This document shows, piece after piece, positions 50,171 through 56,055 of a DNA stretch of 59,107 nucleotides. Numbering within the stretch: the stretch's first letter is position 1; every line of letters begins with the position of its first letter. Source of the stretch: a virus. The DNA lies in IMG/VR virus record IMGVR_UViG_3300020453_000595, positions 1 through 59,107 of that record. One strand, written 5' to 3'. The position numbers were made by a program, and so were the translations under genes. Below the pieces are notes generated by a model that made no database searches, was not told the origin of the DNA, and worked only from the letters and a program-made list of their open reading frames with translations.

Positions 50171-50198
50171 GGCCCTGGCGAAAGCTGGGGCTTTTTTT
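50171..50198 (+). terminator. Terminator with GAAA loop
   Basis: GGCCCTGGCGAAAGCTGGGGC followed by seven T. GCCC pairs with GGGC, and the inner GC/GC closes a GAAA loop. It follows the gene ending at 50163 and immediately precedes the next element. The hairpin sequence recurs at 50466. Confidence 0.85.
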
Positions 50199-50205
50199 AT
50201 GTCCA

Positions 50206-50221
50206 CTTACAACAGTGCATT
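50206..50221 (+). promoter_or_regulatory. Repeated element, copy 2
   Basis: CTTACAACAGTGCATT, two bases before the ATG at 50224 and eight bases after the T run of the previous terminator. No ribosome-binding site precedes the start. Confidence 0.65.
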
Positions 50222-50223
50222 CA

Positions 50224-50457
50224 ATGTCTGACCTTCGCAAAGCTTGCCGCCGTGGCTGGATGATTGGTGGCTTCGTTGGAACCACCTTCTCCTGTGTGTT
50301 CTACGGAGGCATCGGTTTCTTCCTCTTCGGCACAGCTGGTCTGCACGGGGGACTTGCAATCGCAATATCGATGGCTGCTGTCAGCCTCCTGTATTTCGAG
50401 CGCAAGTTCAACAAGCACGGCGGAATAGTCGAGGCCCTAGAGACCTGGGGCATGTGA
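50224..50457 (+). CDS. Small two-span membrane protein (77 aa)
   Basis: MSDLRKACRRGWMIGGFVGT leads into a first span (TTFSCVFYGGIGFFLFGTAG). A second span is GLAIAISMAAVSLLYFE, followed by a charged tail FNKHGGIVEALETWGM. The positive N-terminus suggests an N-in topology. Probably inner-membrane located and active early. Function unknown. Confidence 0.65.
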   Translation: MSDLRKACRRGWMIGGFVGTTFSCVFYGGIGFFLFGTAGLHGGLAIAISMAAVSLLYFERKFNKHGGIVEALETWGM

Positions 50458-50465
50458 GATCTCGA

Positions 50466-50497
50466 GGCCCTGGCGAAAGCTGGGGCTTCGTTTTTTT
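50466..50497 (+). terminator. Terminator, second copy of the same GAAA-loop hairpin
   Basis: GGCCCTGGCGAAAGCTGGGGC is identical to the hairpin at 50171, here followed by TTCG and seven T. It ends the membrane-protein transcript. Confidence 0.85.
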
Positions 50498-50627
50498 CTT
50501 TAAAGACATTGACTCGCTTCGCTCGAGCAGGCCTCGGCCAGGCGCTCACTTCGTTCGCTTTGTCCTCGGTATCAACAGCCGGGGGCTTCGCCCCAACAGC
50601 CGGGACCGACAGACGGCCTGTTTCCCT

Positions 50628-50656
50628 CTGCCTCACCTTCGGGTGGGGCTTTTTTA
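50628..50656 (+). terminator. Terminator with TTCG loop
   Basis: GCCTCACC TTCG GGTGGGGC then six T: an eight-base stem with a stable TTCG loop. The same 20-base hairpin occurs at 51301. It lies in a 220-base gap (50458-50683) that contains no gene, between the terminator at 50466 and the next element. That gap also contains GGGGCTTCGCCCC. Confidence 0.88.
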
Positions 50657-50663
50657 TTGCCCT

Positions 50664-50679
50664 AATTCAACGGTGCATT
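50664..50679 (+). promoter_or_regulatory. Repeated element, copy 3
   Basis: AATTCAACGGTGCATT, four bases before the ATG at 50684 and directly after a terminator. Confidence 0.65.
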
Positions 50680-50683
50680 TCAC

Positions 50684-51001
50684 ATGTCTACTGAGATCCA
50701 CAACCTCTTCAAGTACGACACCTTCTGGGATCCAAACCAGCTCGAGCTAATCCCGGTCGGCCCGCCAAGTCCTACGCAAGTGGTGACCTTCAAGATCCTG
50801 ACTGGCACAGGCGTCGACTGGGATAACAATCCCCTTCCTAACTGGGACGATGCCTACATCACATGGACTGGCGAGGACGGCCTACCAATAGCCGACTTGG
50901 AGGATGCCAACTGCTGCGACGCAGATCGTTCGTCAGCACGAGACATCTACCAAGAGCTCAAGGCCCTGGGCTACCAGCGTCACCTCCTTGGATCCCACTA
51001 G
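50684..51001 (+). CDS. Acidic protein (105 aa), unknown
   Basis: MSTEIHNLFKYDTFWDPNQL, then IPVGPPSPTQVVTFKILTGT, WTGEDGLPIADLEDANCCDA and ALGYQRHLLGSH. Acidic, aromatic-rich, no membrane span. No family recognised. Confidence 0.6.
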   Translation: MSTEIHNLFKYDTFWDPNQLELIPVGPPSPTQVVTFKILTGTGVDWDNNPLPNWDDAYITWTGEDGLPIADLEDANCCDADRSSARDIYQELKALGYQRHLLGSH

Positions 51002-51018
51002 TGGCGCTAGCCCGAACA

Positions 51019-51052
51019 TCCCCTGCCTAGCCCAGCTAGGTGGGGGTTTTTT
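51019..51052 (+). terminator. Terminator
   Basis: CCCC TG CCTAGC CCA GCTAGG TG GGGG, a two-part stem, followed by six T. It ends the gene at 50684. Confidence 0.85.
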
Positions 51053-51060
51053 AGTGCCTC

Positions 51061-51095
51061 AATACAACAGTGCATTGGGGCTTGTTCACTTCGCT
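51061..51095 (+). promoter_or_regulatory. Repeated element, copy 4, with second block
   Basis: AATACAACAGTGCATT (51061-51076) and a second block GGGGCTTGTTCACTTCGC. Flanking CTCAA and TTGGG can pair around the core. The ATG at 51105 follows without a clear ribosome site. Confidence 0.65.
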
Positions 51096-51104
51096 TTCAA
51101 GTTC

Positions 51105-51284
51105 ATGGATTGCATCGCTGACACCTTCTTCGATGATCTGCTCGCCGAGGACAACTGCTTCGACTCAGGGCAGTTCCTCCAAAATCTCTGGATTCAATAC
51201 CAGGGATGCCGAGGCGACGCCACCCAGGAAAACATCCTGTCGGGACAAATACGTGACGCCCAGCGGCACTTCGGTATCTGCTGA
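51105..51284 (+). CDS. Small Cys-containing protein (59 aa)
   Basis: MDCIADTFFDDLLAEDNCFD, then FLQNLWIQYQGCRGDATQEN and RDAQRHFGIC. Four Cys residues, acidic N-terminus. Function unknown. I set the start at the first ATG after the second block of the element. Confidence 0.5.
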   Translation: MDCIADTFFDDLLAEDNCFDSGQFLQNLWIQYQGCRGDATQENILSGQIRDAQRHFGIC

Positions 51285-51300
51285 CTCATCACTCTCCTCT

Positions 51301-51326
51301 GCCTCACCTTCGGGTGGGGCTTTTTT
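51301..51326 (+). terminator. Terminator, identical to 50628
   Basis: GCCTCACC TTCG GGTGGGGC followed by six T; the same hairpin as at 50628, in the same context. Confidence 0.88.
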
Positions 51327-51330
51327 ATTG

Positions 51331-51371
51331 CCCCAATACAACAGTGCGTTGGGGTTGTTTCACTTCGCTAG
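51331..51371 (+). promoter_or_regulatory. Repeated element, copy 5, within CCCCAA/TTGGGG
   Basis: CCCCAA, TACAACAGTGCG, TTGGGG: a perfect six-base inverted repeat holding the core element, then GTTGTTTCACTTCGCTAGT. The start of the 51379 gene follows by eight bases. Confidence 0.68.
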
Positions 51372-51378
51372 TAAACAC

Positions 51379-51924
51379 ATGACTACCAAAGCTCAACTCG
51401 AAGCCCAAGTCACTGATCTTCAGGACCAACTGGCTGCTGCCCAAACAGCTAGCCAGCCTGCTGAGCTGACCGAGATCGAGAAGCGCAAGCAGCGCGCCAA
51501 CAACACAACAGTTGTTCTGGTCCGACGCTGCTTCCCCGTCACAACCAGAGAAGGCGAGGTTGTCGAGGGTGGCTTCAAGCTGCCCGCCGTCCAATCCCTG
51601 GACATTAACTACGGCACCAAGGAGGAGCCCAACTGGAAGAAGCACCAAGTCCAAGAGACCTGGTTCGAAGTCTGGAACAACGGCACTCCGCTCGGTGACC
51701 AGCTCAACACGCTGATCCAATCCACCGAGTACGCCGTGCTCCGTCTCTACTGGGAGTTCACTTCCAAGCCTGAGAACGTCTACGTCACAGACGAAGTCAA
51801 CGACAAAGGCGTGTCATACAAGAAGACCAACTTCCGGTATGCACCCAAGAAGCGTATCTTCGCCTTTGACACCCTGCATCAGGTGGACCTCGAGACCGAG
51901 GTTCAAGAAGAGATCGCCTTCTGA
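51379..51924 (+). CDS. Unknown protein (181 aa), likely well expressed
   Basis: The N-terminal coiled coil MTTKAQLEAQVTDLQDQLAA is followed by a mixed beta domain: NTTVVLVRRCFPVTTREGEV, LPAVQSLDINYGTKEEPNWK, VQETWFEVWNNGTPLGDQLN, YAVLRLYWEFTSKPENVYV, ending EVQEEIAF with an acidic tail. The acidic tail and beta core could suit a single-strand DNA-binding protein, but no diagnostic motif is seen. It is the largest protein of the small-gene array. Confidence 0.6.
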   Translation: MTTKAQLEAQVTDLQDQLAAAQTASQPAELTEIEKRKQRANNTTVVLVRRCFPVTTREGEVVEGGFKLPAVQSLDINYGTKEEPNWKKHQVQETWFEVWNNGTPLGDQLNTLIQSTEYAVLRLYWEFTSKPENVYVTDEVNDKGVSYKKTNFRYAPKKRIFAFDTLHQVDLETEVQEEIAF

Positions 51925-51929
51925 CACAC

Positions 51930-51964
51930 CAGCCCCTGCCCTCACCGGGTGGGGGCTTTTTTTA
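51930..51964 (+). terminator. Terminator
   Basis: AGCCCCTGCCCTCACC pairs with GGGTGGGGGCT, then seven T. It ends the gene at 51379. Confidence 0.85.
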
Positions 51965-51987
51965 TTGCACTGACCCAACAGTGCACA
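51965..51987 (+). promoter_or_regulatory. Repeated element, copy 6 (hairpin variant)
   Basis: TTGCACTG, ACCCAA, CAGTGCA: the GTGCA core pairs with an upstream TGCAC. A variant of the second block (TTGTTCACTTACCTAG) follows before the ATG at 52027. Confidence 0.55.
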
Positions 51988-52026
51988 GACTTTTTATCAA
52001 CTTGTTCACTTACCTAGCCTGAAATC

Positions 52027-52332
52027 ATGACTATCTCTGCAAACGAAATGACCATGCTGGACACCATCCAGCCGACCGTCGACAAGATCAAGTCCGTCGA
52101 CTATCGCAAGCACCTGTCAACATTCGCCCAGTACATCCTCATCCTTGCCGTTGCTATCGGCAAAGCAATTCGCTGGGCGATTCCGTACATCATCACAGGC
52201 CTCCGCTTCCTGGCAGACGGCCTCGAATATCTCATCGAAGGCAACATTCCACAACCTGAGCCCACCATCCAAACTCAACAAGGAGAAGATCCCATACCAG
52301 TGAGAAAACCAAAGGCTCAGGGATTTGCCTAA
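52027..52332 (+). CDS. Small membrane-associated protein (101 aa)
   Basis: MTISANEMTMLDTIQPTVDK, then a hydrophobic helical pair (FAQYILILAVAIGKAIRWAI and PYIITGLRFLADGLEYLI) and a soluble Pro/Gln tail. The hydrophobic pair suggests membrane association. Function unknown. Confidence 0.6.
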   Translation: MTISANEMTMLDTIQPTVDKIKSVDYRKHLSTFAQYILILAVAIGKAIRWAIPYIITGLRFLADGLEYLIEGNIPQPEPTIQTQQGEDPIPVRKPKAQGFA

Positions 52333-52339
52333 CCCCACT

Positions 52340-52365
52340 GCCCCGCCGAAAGGTGGGGCTTTTTT
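52340..52365 (+). terminator. Terminator with GAAA loop
   Basis: GCCCCGCC GAAA GGTGGGGC followed by six T. The identical 20-base hairpin is found at 52575. Confidence 0.88.
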
Positions 52366-52371
52366 AGTGCC

Positions 52372-52385
52372 TACTTACAACTGTC
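52372..52385 (+). promoter_or_regulatory. Repeated element, copy 7 (short)
   Basis: ACTTACAACTGTC directly abutting the ATG at 52386; the GTGCATT end of the consensus is reduced. Confidence 0.45.
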
Positions 52386-52568
52386 ATGTCTCAAGTCCAC
52401 ATCATTCTCGTCGACGTCGACGAGTGCACATACGTTGATGGCGTCTACCAAAACATTGAAGACGCCGAAGCAGAACTCAACAACCCAGCCTATGGCGACT
52501 GGGGCGACGCAAGATTTCACGCCCGTTGGGCTGATGGCGGGCGCATCAAAACCTGCGAACTCAAATAA
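52386..52568 (+). CDS. Small acidic protein (60 aa), unknown
   Basis: MSQVHIILVDVDECTYVDGV, then NIEDAEAELNNPAYGDWGDA and ARWADGGRIKTCELK. Beta-helix-beta character (VHIILVDVDE, then a helix, then a strand). No family recognised. Confidence 0.6.
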   Translation: MSQVHIILVDVDECTYVDGVYQNIEDAEAELNNPAYGDWGDARFHARWADGGRIKTCELK

Positions 52569-52574
52569 CCCACT

Positions 52575-52599
52575 GCCCCGCCGAAAGGTGGGGCTTTTT
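52575..52599 (+). terminator. Terminator, identical to 52340
   Basis: GCCCCGCC GAAA GGTGGGGC followed by five T. Confidence 0.88.
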
Positions 52600-52602
52600 A
52601 TT

Positions 52603-52638
52603 GCACCACTTCAACGGTGCATTTCACTTCGCTAGTGA
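52603..52638 (+). promoter_or_regulatory. Repeated element, copy 8, with second block
   Basis: ACTTCAACGGTGCATT (52608-52623); GCACC just upstream can pair with the GGTGC of the core. TTTCACTTCGCTAGTGA follows, just before the ATG at 52642. Confidence 0.65.
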
Positions 52639-52641
52639 CTT

Positions 52642-52857
52642 ATGGACCACATCAAAGACCTGCTCGCTGAGGTCAACGACGAACTCATGATGAGCGACAT
52701 GCTCGCAGGAGAAGCCGTCCTTGCCGAGCAGGCCTACTACCAACAGAAAGCCATGCAAGAGGAGATGCCAGCCCGCTTCGATCGGACCTGGCCTGATGCT
52801 CACCGCATCAAGAAAGTCTCCCGCTCTGGCTCTCCATACCACGTCGTCACCAAGTGA
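52642..52857 (+). CDS. Small helical protein (71 aa), unknown
   Basis: MDHIKDLLAEVNDELMMSDM, AGEAVLAEQAYYQQKAMQEE, then FDRTWPDAHRIKKVSRSGSP. An acidic helix followed by a basic tail. No family recognised. Confidence 0.6.
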   Translation: MDHIKDLLAEVNDELMMSDMLAGEAVLAEQAYYQQKAMQEEMPARFDRTWPDAHRIKKVSRSGSPYHVVTK

Positions 52858-52863
52858 CGCTTT

Positions 52864-52895
52864 GCCCTGCCGGTCTCGGCCGGCGGGGCTTTTTT
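52864..52895 (+). terminator. Terminator
   Basis: GCCCTGCCGG pairs with CCGGCGGGGC (ten bases) and six T follow. It ends the gene at 52642. Confidence 0.88.
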
Positions 52896-52899
52896 ATGC

Positions 52900-52915
52900 C
52901 CTCACAGTGCAAACC
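52900..52915 (+). promoter_or_regulatory. Repeated element, copy 9 (partial)
   Basis: CCTCACAGTGCAAACC keeps the CAGTGCA core, directly after a terminator and just before the ATG at 52917. Confidence 0.45.
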
Positions 52916-52916
52916 A

Positions 52917-53051
52917 ATGACCGCCAAGCCACTACCCCCGATCAACACCCTTGAGGACGGCCGGCTCAGCATTGAACTCCCCAATGCTTGCTACGTCTTC
53001 GCCCCCGAATGTCTCAAGCTCGCCCAACGTATTCAGAAGAAATTCAAATGA
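52917..53051 (+). CDS. Small protein (44 aa), unknown
   Basis: MTAKPLPPINTLEDGRLSIE, then LPNACYVFAPECLKLAQRIQ and KKFK. First of three genes chained by ATGA overlaps, so this cassette encodes a small operon rather than a single gene. Confidence 0.5.
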   Translation: MTAKPLPPINTLEDGRLSIELPNACYVFAPECLKLAQRIQKKFK

Positions 53052-53275
53052 CCCACCCTAAAGGCAAGTTCATCTATACCTGGCCACAAGACGGATTCAC
53101 CAGAGTCCTGCTCTGCCAGGTCACCGGCAAGTGGAACGACGTCTACGTCGAAGACACCTTGCACCCATCAGGGCGATTCATGCCCAGACACTACTTCGAG
53201 CACACCATCGAACAACTGACAGCCCAGTTCGGCGCTGTCTGCAGTAAACCCACCCGTAAAGTGAGGGCCAAATGA
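53048..53275 (+). CDS. Small protein (75 aa), unknown
   Basis: MTHPKGKFIYTWPQDGFTRV, LLCQVTGKWNDVYVEDTLHP, then FMPRHYFEHTIEQLTAQFGA and a basic tail. Mixed alpha/beta. Start chosen at the ATGA overlap with the upstream stop. Confidence 0.55.
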   Translation: MTHPKGKFIYTWPQDGFTRVLLCQVTGKWNDVYVEDTLHPSGRFMPRHYFEHTIEQLTAQFGAVCSKPTRKVRAK

Positions 53276-53457
53276 CCGAACTCAAGTCACCCAAAGAGGC
53301 TCTAACCCTGGCCCTCTACCTGGCTCTTTCAGCTCCCAGCGAAGACAAAGCGCAGGAGCTTGGAGCAATGGCCGACTCCCTTGCTCAGGGACTGTCGGCC
53401 GAAGAAGTCGAGGCTTGCAAGGCAATCGCCTTGGCTCAGTTCACAGCCCGTAAGTGA
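53272..53457 (+). CDS. Small helical protein (61 aa), unknown
   Basis: MTELKSPKEALTLALYLALS, EDKAQELGAMADSLAQGLSA, EEVEACKAIALAQFTARK: three helices. Overlaps its upstream neighbour by four bases and converges, with a 17-base overlap, on the leftward gene at 53441. Confidence 0.55.
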   Translation: MTELKSPKEALTLALYLALSAPSEDKAQELGAMADSLAQGLSAEEVEACKAIALAQFTARK

Positions 53458-53656
53458 CTTCAGGCTGGTAACCGCCAGTCATCGAATACTCAGGCTCGCT
53501 GAACTCAGGAGCCATCTTGTTCATCTCCCCGGCCAGTGACCTCGGGATCAACTTGTCACGACGAAAGGCACGCCGCATCTCATCGAGATCGAAACGTCCC
53601 AACCCTTCTCGGATGTCAAGCCCGAGGTCCTCACCGGCCAGCCTCAGCTCAGCCAT
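53441..53656 (-). CDS. Small protein (71 aa) in leftward insert
   Basis: MAELRLAGEDLGLDIREGLG, then RRAFRRDKLIPRSLAGEMNK and a C-terminal YSMTGGYQPEVTYGL. Last gene of a leftward four-gene chain whose members overlap by four to eight bases. Function unknown. Confidence 0.55.
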   Translation of the reverse strand: MAELRLAGEDLGLDIREGLGRFDLDEMRRAFRRDKLIPRSLAGEMNKMAPEFSEPEYSMTGGYQPEVTYGL

Positions 53657-53834
53657 TCAACAGCTTCTCCAACGCTGCCTTGCCAACAATCTTCTCGCCC
53701 TGTTGGTAATAGAAGCAGTCGGTCTTTCCTGCTTCTTTCAAGGCACGGCAGATCTTCACCCACTTCTCCTTGTCCTCATCTACCTTCATCCCATCAAGGA
53801 TGGTGTCGGCATTCTTCAAGTAATCCTCAGCCAT
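53649..53834 (-). CDS. Small protein (61 aa) in leftward insert
   Basis: MAEDYLKNADTILDGMKVDE, WVKICRALKEAGKTDCFYYQ, KIVGKAALEKLLNG. Its end resembles the neighbour at 53827 (both have KTDxxYY). Start chosen at the overlap with the upstream gene. Confidence 0.5.
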   Translation of the reverse strand: MAEDYLKNADTILDGMKVDEDKEKWVKICRALKEAGKTDCFYYQQGEKIVGKAALEKLLNG

Positions 53835-53976
53835 CCTTTTGATCCTTGGTTTTCTCACATTTACGAAGCTGTTCCTCAACCAGCCGGTAATAAGAGCTGT
53901 CGGTCTTTTGACCTTCCTCCAGGGTGGACTTCACCTTGGAATACAGCTCGCATTCCCAGTCAGAAGGCTTACTCAT
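53827..53976 (-). CDS. Small protein (49 aa) in leftward insert
   Basis: MSKPSDWECELYSKVKSTLE, EGQKTDSSYYRLVEEQLRKC, EKTKDQKDG: charged and helical. Chained by overlaps to both neighbours. The shared QKTDSSYY/GKTDCFYY stretch hints that this and the next gene are related. Confidence 0.5.
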   Translation of the reverse strand: MSKPSDWECELYSKVKSTLEEGQKTDSSYYRLVEEQLRKCEKTKDQKDG

Positions 53977-54533
53977 GAAGGCAGAACGTTCTCACGTTCA
54001 GCATCAACGCTTTGCCCCTGAGTGAGGTAGTTCATCAGGTCGATCAGTGCGGCACCGCTAGCAGTGATCGCGCCCACCCCACCGGTCACAACCCCGGCCC
54101 GGGCAATGTCACCCTTGGTGCCCTGGTCAGCCAACGCCTCCATACCCTTGGCGCCCAGGTTCTGCATTGAACGCATAGGTGTCATGACATCAGAGTCAGC
54201 CAACACCTCGCCGTAATTACTACCCGCAACACGCGCATCCCGGCCCATCAGATTTTGAACATCGGCGGCGCGAACGTTGCGCATGTCCTCACGATTTAGA
54301 GGGCCAAAATTGCCGTACATGTAGTCAGCAACTGGTGTCTCGCCAGTGCCCATGCCTTCACGGTTCACACGCTCAGCACCCATAGCTGCTCGCTCACCTT
54401 GACTGCGAGCCATGATTTCTTTGACGCGATCTTCCCGTGAAGTCGCAGCCCCACGCTCCAGCTTCGATTGGCCTCTCTGAGCGCCAGCAATCATGCGGCG
54501 CTTGATTTCATCTCCAACTCTTTTAGCGAACAC
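53973..54533 (-). CDS. Virion-like protein (186 aa) in leftward insert
   Basis: Starts at GTG. Charged helical N-terminus KRRMIAGAQRGQSKLERGAA, then Asn/Met-rich LNREDMRNVRAADVQNLMGR, and a hydrophobic glycine-rich C-terminal span AGVVTGGVGAITASGAALID. Style (charged helices plus glycine-zipper) matches the ejection-protein block at 40-49 kb rather than the small right-arm genes. Function unknown. Confidence 0.5.
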   Translation of the reverse strand: MFAKRVGDEIKRRMIAGAQRGQSKLERGAATSREDRVKEIMARSQGERAAMGAERVNREGMGTGETPVADYMYGNFGPLNREDMRNVRAADVQNLMGRDARVAGSNYGEVLADSDVMTPMRSMQNLGAKGMEALADQGTKGDIARAGVVTGGVGAITASGAALIDLMNYLTQGQSVDAERENVLPS

Positions 54534-54579
54534 GATTTAGATGGGCACATGTTTTGCTCATTCTAAGTCGTGTTTTTTT
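54531..54579 (+). terminator. Possible terminator overlapping start of leftward gene
   Basis: CACGATTTAGA (54531-54541) pairs with TCTAAGTCGTG (54562-54572), then seven T. It would stop rightward transcripts entering over the leftward insert; the loop is 20 bases. Confidence 0.55.
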
Positions 54580-54583
54580 AGTG

Positions 54584-54623
54584 CCCCAATTCAACAGTGC
54601 ATTGGGGTTGTTTCACTTCGCTT
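54584..54623 (+). promoter_or_regulatory. Repeated element, copy 10, within CCCCAA/TTGGGG
   Basis: CCCCAA, TTCAACAGTGCA, TTGGGG followed by GTTGTTTCACTTCGC: the same arrangement as at 51331, although a leftward insert separates them. The ATG at 54636 follows without a clear ribosome site. Confidence 0.68.
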
Positions 54624-54635
54624 CTTACTTTTTTC

Positions 54636-54989
54636 ATGGCTGAATTCCGCCTCGGTCCCATCTCCATTCGTTACTACCAAGACGAAACCTTCAACAACAT
54701 CGTTGGTGGCTTCAAGGGTAAGCACGGACTTGAGACTGCTGTCCAAGTCGGTGTCAAATCCCAACACCTGACCTACCTCCAGGGTGACGACAACCCTGAA
54801 GACACCCTCGTCTGCGGCACCTCAGGCAAGACCTACTTCGGCAAGAAAGGCCTCACGCCCGTCAGCGCCAAGCAGGTTTACGCCATCGAGATGGCCAAGC
54901 TCGCCGAGCAAGCGCAGATCGAGGCATCACGCAAGGTGCTGCTGACTCCTGGCGCCCAACAGCAAGGAGCCTTCCCGGTCGCCTGCTGA
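54636..54989 (+). CDS. Unknown protein (117 aa)
   Basis: MAEFRLGPISIRYYQDETFN, GGFKGKHGLETAVQVGVKSQ, VCGTSGKTYFGKKGLTPVSA, then a helical IEMAKLAEQAQIEASRKVLL. Mixed alpha/beta with a basic centre. No family recognised; its large element suggests strong or timed expression. Confidence 0.6.
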   Translation: MAEFRLGPISIRYYQDETFNNIVGGFKGKHGLETAVQVGVKSQHLTYLQGDDNPEDTLVCGTSGKTYFGKKGLTPVSAKQVYAIEMAKLAEQAQIEASRKVLLTPGAQQQGAFPVAC

Positions 54990-54998
54990 TCTAACGCG

Positions 54999-55026
54999 GC
55001 CCCGGTATCAATTTGCATGCCGGGGC
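54999..55026 (+). other. GC-rich hairpin
   Basis: GCCCCGG (54999-55005) pairs with CCGGGGC (55020-55026). No T run follows, so termination is doubtful; it lies just after the gene ending at 54989. Confidence 0.5.
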
Positions 55027-55074
55027 TTGCATTTCGCAACCATACCGCCAGGATATGCACGACACAGCACGCGC

Positions 55075-55266
55075 ATGGATGCTCCTCTTCCGGCTTGCAG
55101 CCTCAGTTATCTCCGCAGCGCAGTGGATGAGCTCCATTCGCTGGCCGAGGAAGCCCAAGCCTGGCCCATCACGGTTGACCAAGGCCAAGTCCGCACGATC
55201 ACCGCACTGCTCAATGAAGCAGAGCGCACGCTCGGGCGTTCGGTTCCTCCTCAACCACCCGTATGA
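55075..55266 (+). CDS. Small acidic helical protein (63 aa)
   Basis: MDAPLPACSLSYLRSAVDEL, AEEAQAWPITVDQGQVRTIT, then LLNEAERTLGRSVPP. Helical. Its stop overlaps a later in-frame start (GTATGA). Function unknown. Confidence 0.5.
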   Translation: MDAPLPACSLSYLRSAVDELHSLAEEAQAWPITVDQGQVRTITALLNEAERTLGRSVPPQPPV

Positions 55267-55456
55267 AGGCCTTTATTCCCACGTCAATCTCATTGATCGG
55301 CGGACTGGCCTGTCACTTCTGTTTATTTGCAACTCCGTCCATGACACCAACCGACTCGTTAGAGCCGCTCTCACTGGAGAGAAGCTCCCGTATCTGCCAA
55401 CAGCAGTCCTCGATCCGAATCACGTCCCCAAGAACATTCCCGACTCATGGGACTGA
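55214..55456 (+). CDS. Small protein (80 aa), unknown
   Basis: MKQSARSGVRFLLNHPYEGL, YSHVNLIDRRTGLSLLFICN, then NRLVRAALTGEKLPYLPTAV and PNHVPKNIPDSWD. Clear alternating hydrophobicity in the first half. The start lies 53 bases inside the upstream gene. A competing frame from 55263 covers the same DNA, but this frame reads more like a folded protein. Confidence 0.5.
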   Translation: MKQSARSGVRFLLNHPYEGLYSHVNLIDRRTGLSLLFICNSVHDTNRLVRAALTGEKLPYLPTAVLDPNHVPKNIPDSWD

Positions 55457-55499
55457 CAAGCCAGTACCCGTCGACTTCGAGACCTTTTGGCATACGCCA

Positions 55500-55655
55500 A
55501 TGAGGGAACGCGTCCTTAACCGCATGATCGGCATGGGCACCACTGCAGAAACGCTTCGAGCCTTTCTCATGACCAGAGACGAGGACTGGGCTTTCGAACT
55601 ATTCCACTCTCGACGCACGTACAAGTGCTTGAGCCAGTACTTCGATGCGGCCTGA
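55500..55655 (+). CDS. Small protein (51 aa); true start uncertain
   Basis: MRERVLNRMIGMGTTAETLR, FLMTRDEDWAFELFHSRRTY, KCLSQYFDAA: charged and helical. In-frame upstream sequence (DFETFWHTP) looks coding too but lacks an obvious start until 55263, so the gene may begin earlier. It overlaps the next gene by 11 bases. Confidence 0.45.
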   Translation: MRERVLNRMIGMGTTAETLRAFLMTRDEDWAFELFHSRRTYKCLSQYFDAA

Positions 55656-56055
55656 CTTCTGGCTGGCCCAGGTGCAGACCGACCGGTACTCCCTCACGCC
55701 TTGCTCACCACTGGGCAAGCGGGAGTTCCCGGACATCCAGCTCGGCAGGAAACTCGGCGACTTCCTCATGCTCAGCCATGACGAAAGCCAGTTCCTGCTC
55801 GATGTCTGGGGCCTGCACTTCACGGTCAAGCAACTCGATCACAGATCAAGCGGCAGAACAGGCTCGAATGTCTACCCACCAGTAGTCGACACGAGACCAA
55901 AGCCAAACCTGTTTGCAGCAGACCCCAGTCCTGGGCGTTTGTTCACCAGTCACAGCGTCAAGCAACTCCACATTGCGACGTCCTACCGGTTTGCAAACAG
56001 CAAGCAACGCCGCTTCTCACTCAAAGCACATGCCCACCTGCTCCAACCCTTATGA
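55645..56055 (+). CDS. Unknown protein (136 aa)
   Basis: MRPDFWLAQVQTDRYSLTPC, REFPDIQLGRKLGDFLMLSH, FLLDVWGLHFTVKQLDHRSS, then a basic C-terminal half with RFANSKQRRFSLKAHAHLLQ. No family recognised. Overlaps both neighbours. Confidence 0.5.
   Translation: MRPDFWLAQVQTDRYSLTPCSPLGKREFPDIQLGRKLGDFLMLSHDESQFLLDVWGLHFTVKQLDHRSSGRTGSNVYPPVVDTRPKPNLFAADPSPGRLFTSHSVKQLHIATSYRFANSKQRRFSLKAHAHLLQPL

Noticed and set aside
50171-52895. Repeated hairpins considered as a CRISPR array
   Set aside because: Unit spacing varies with gene length, the hairpins end in T runs, and genes lie between them; there are no uniform spacers or cas genes.
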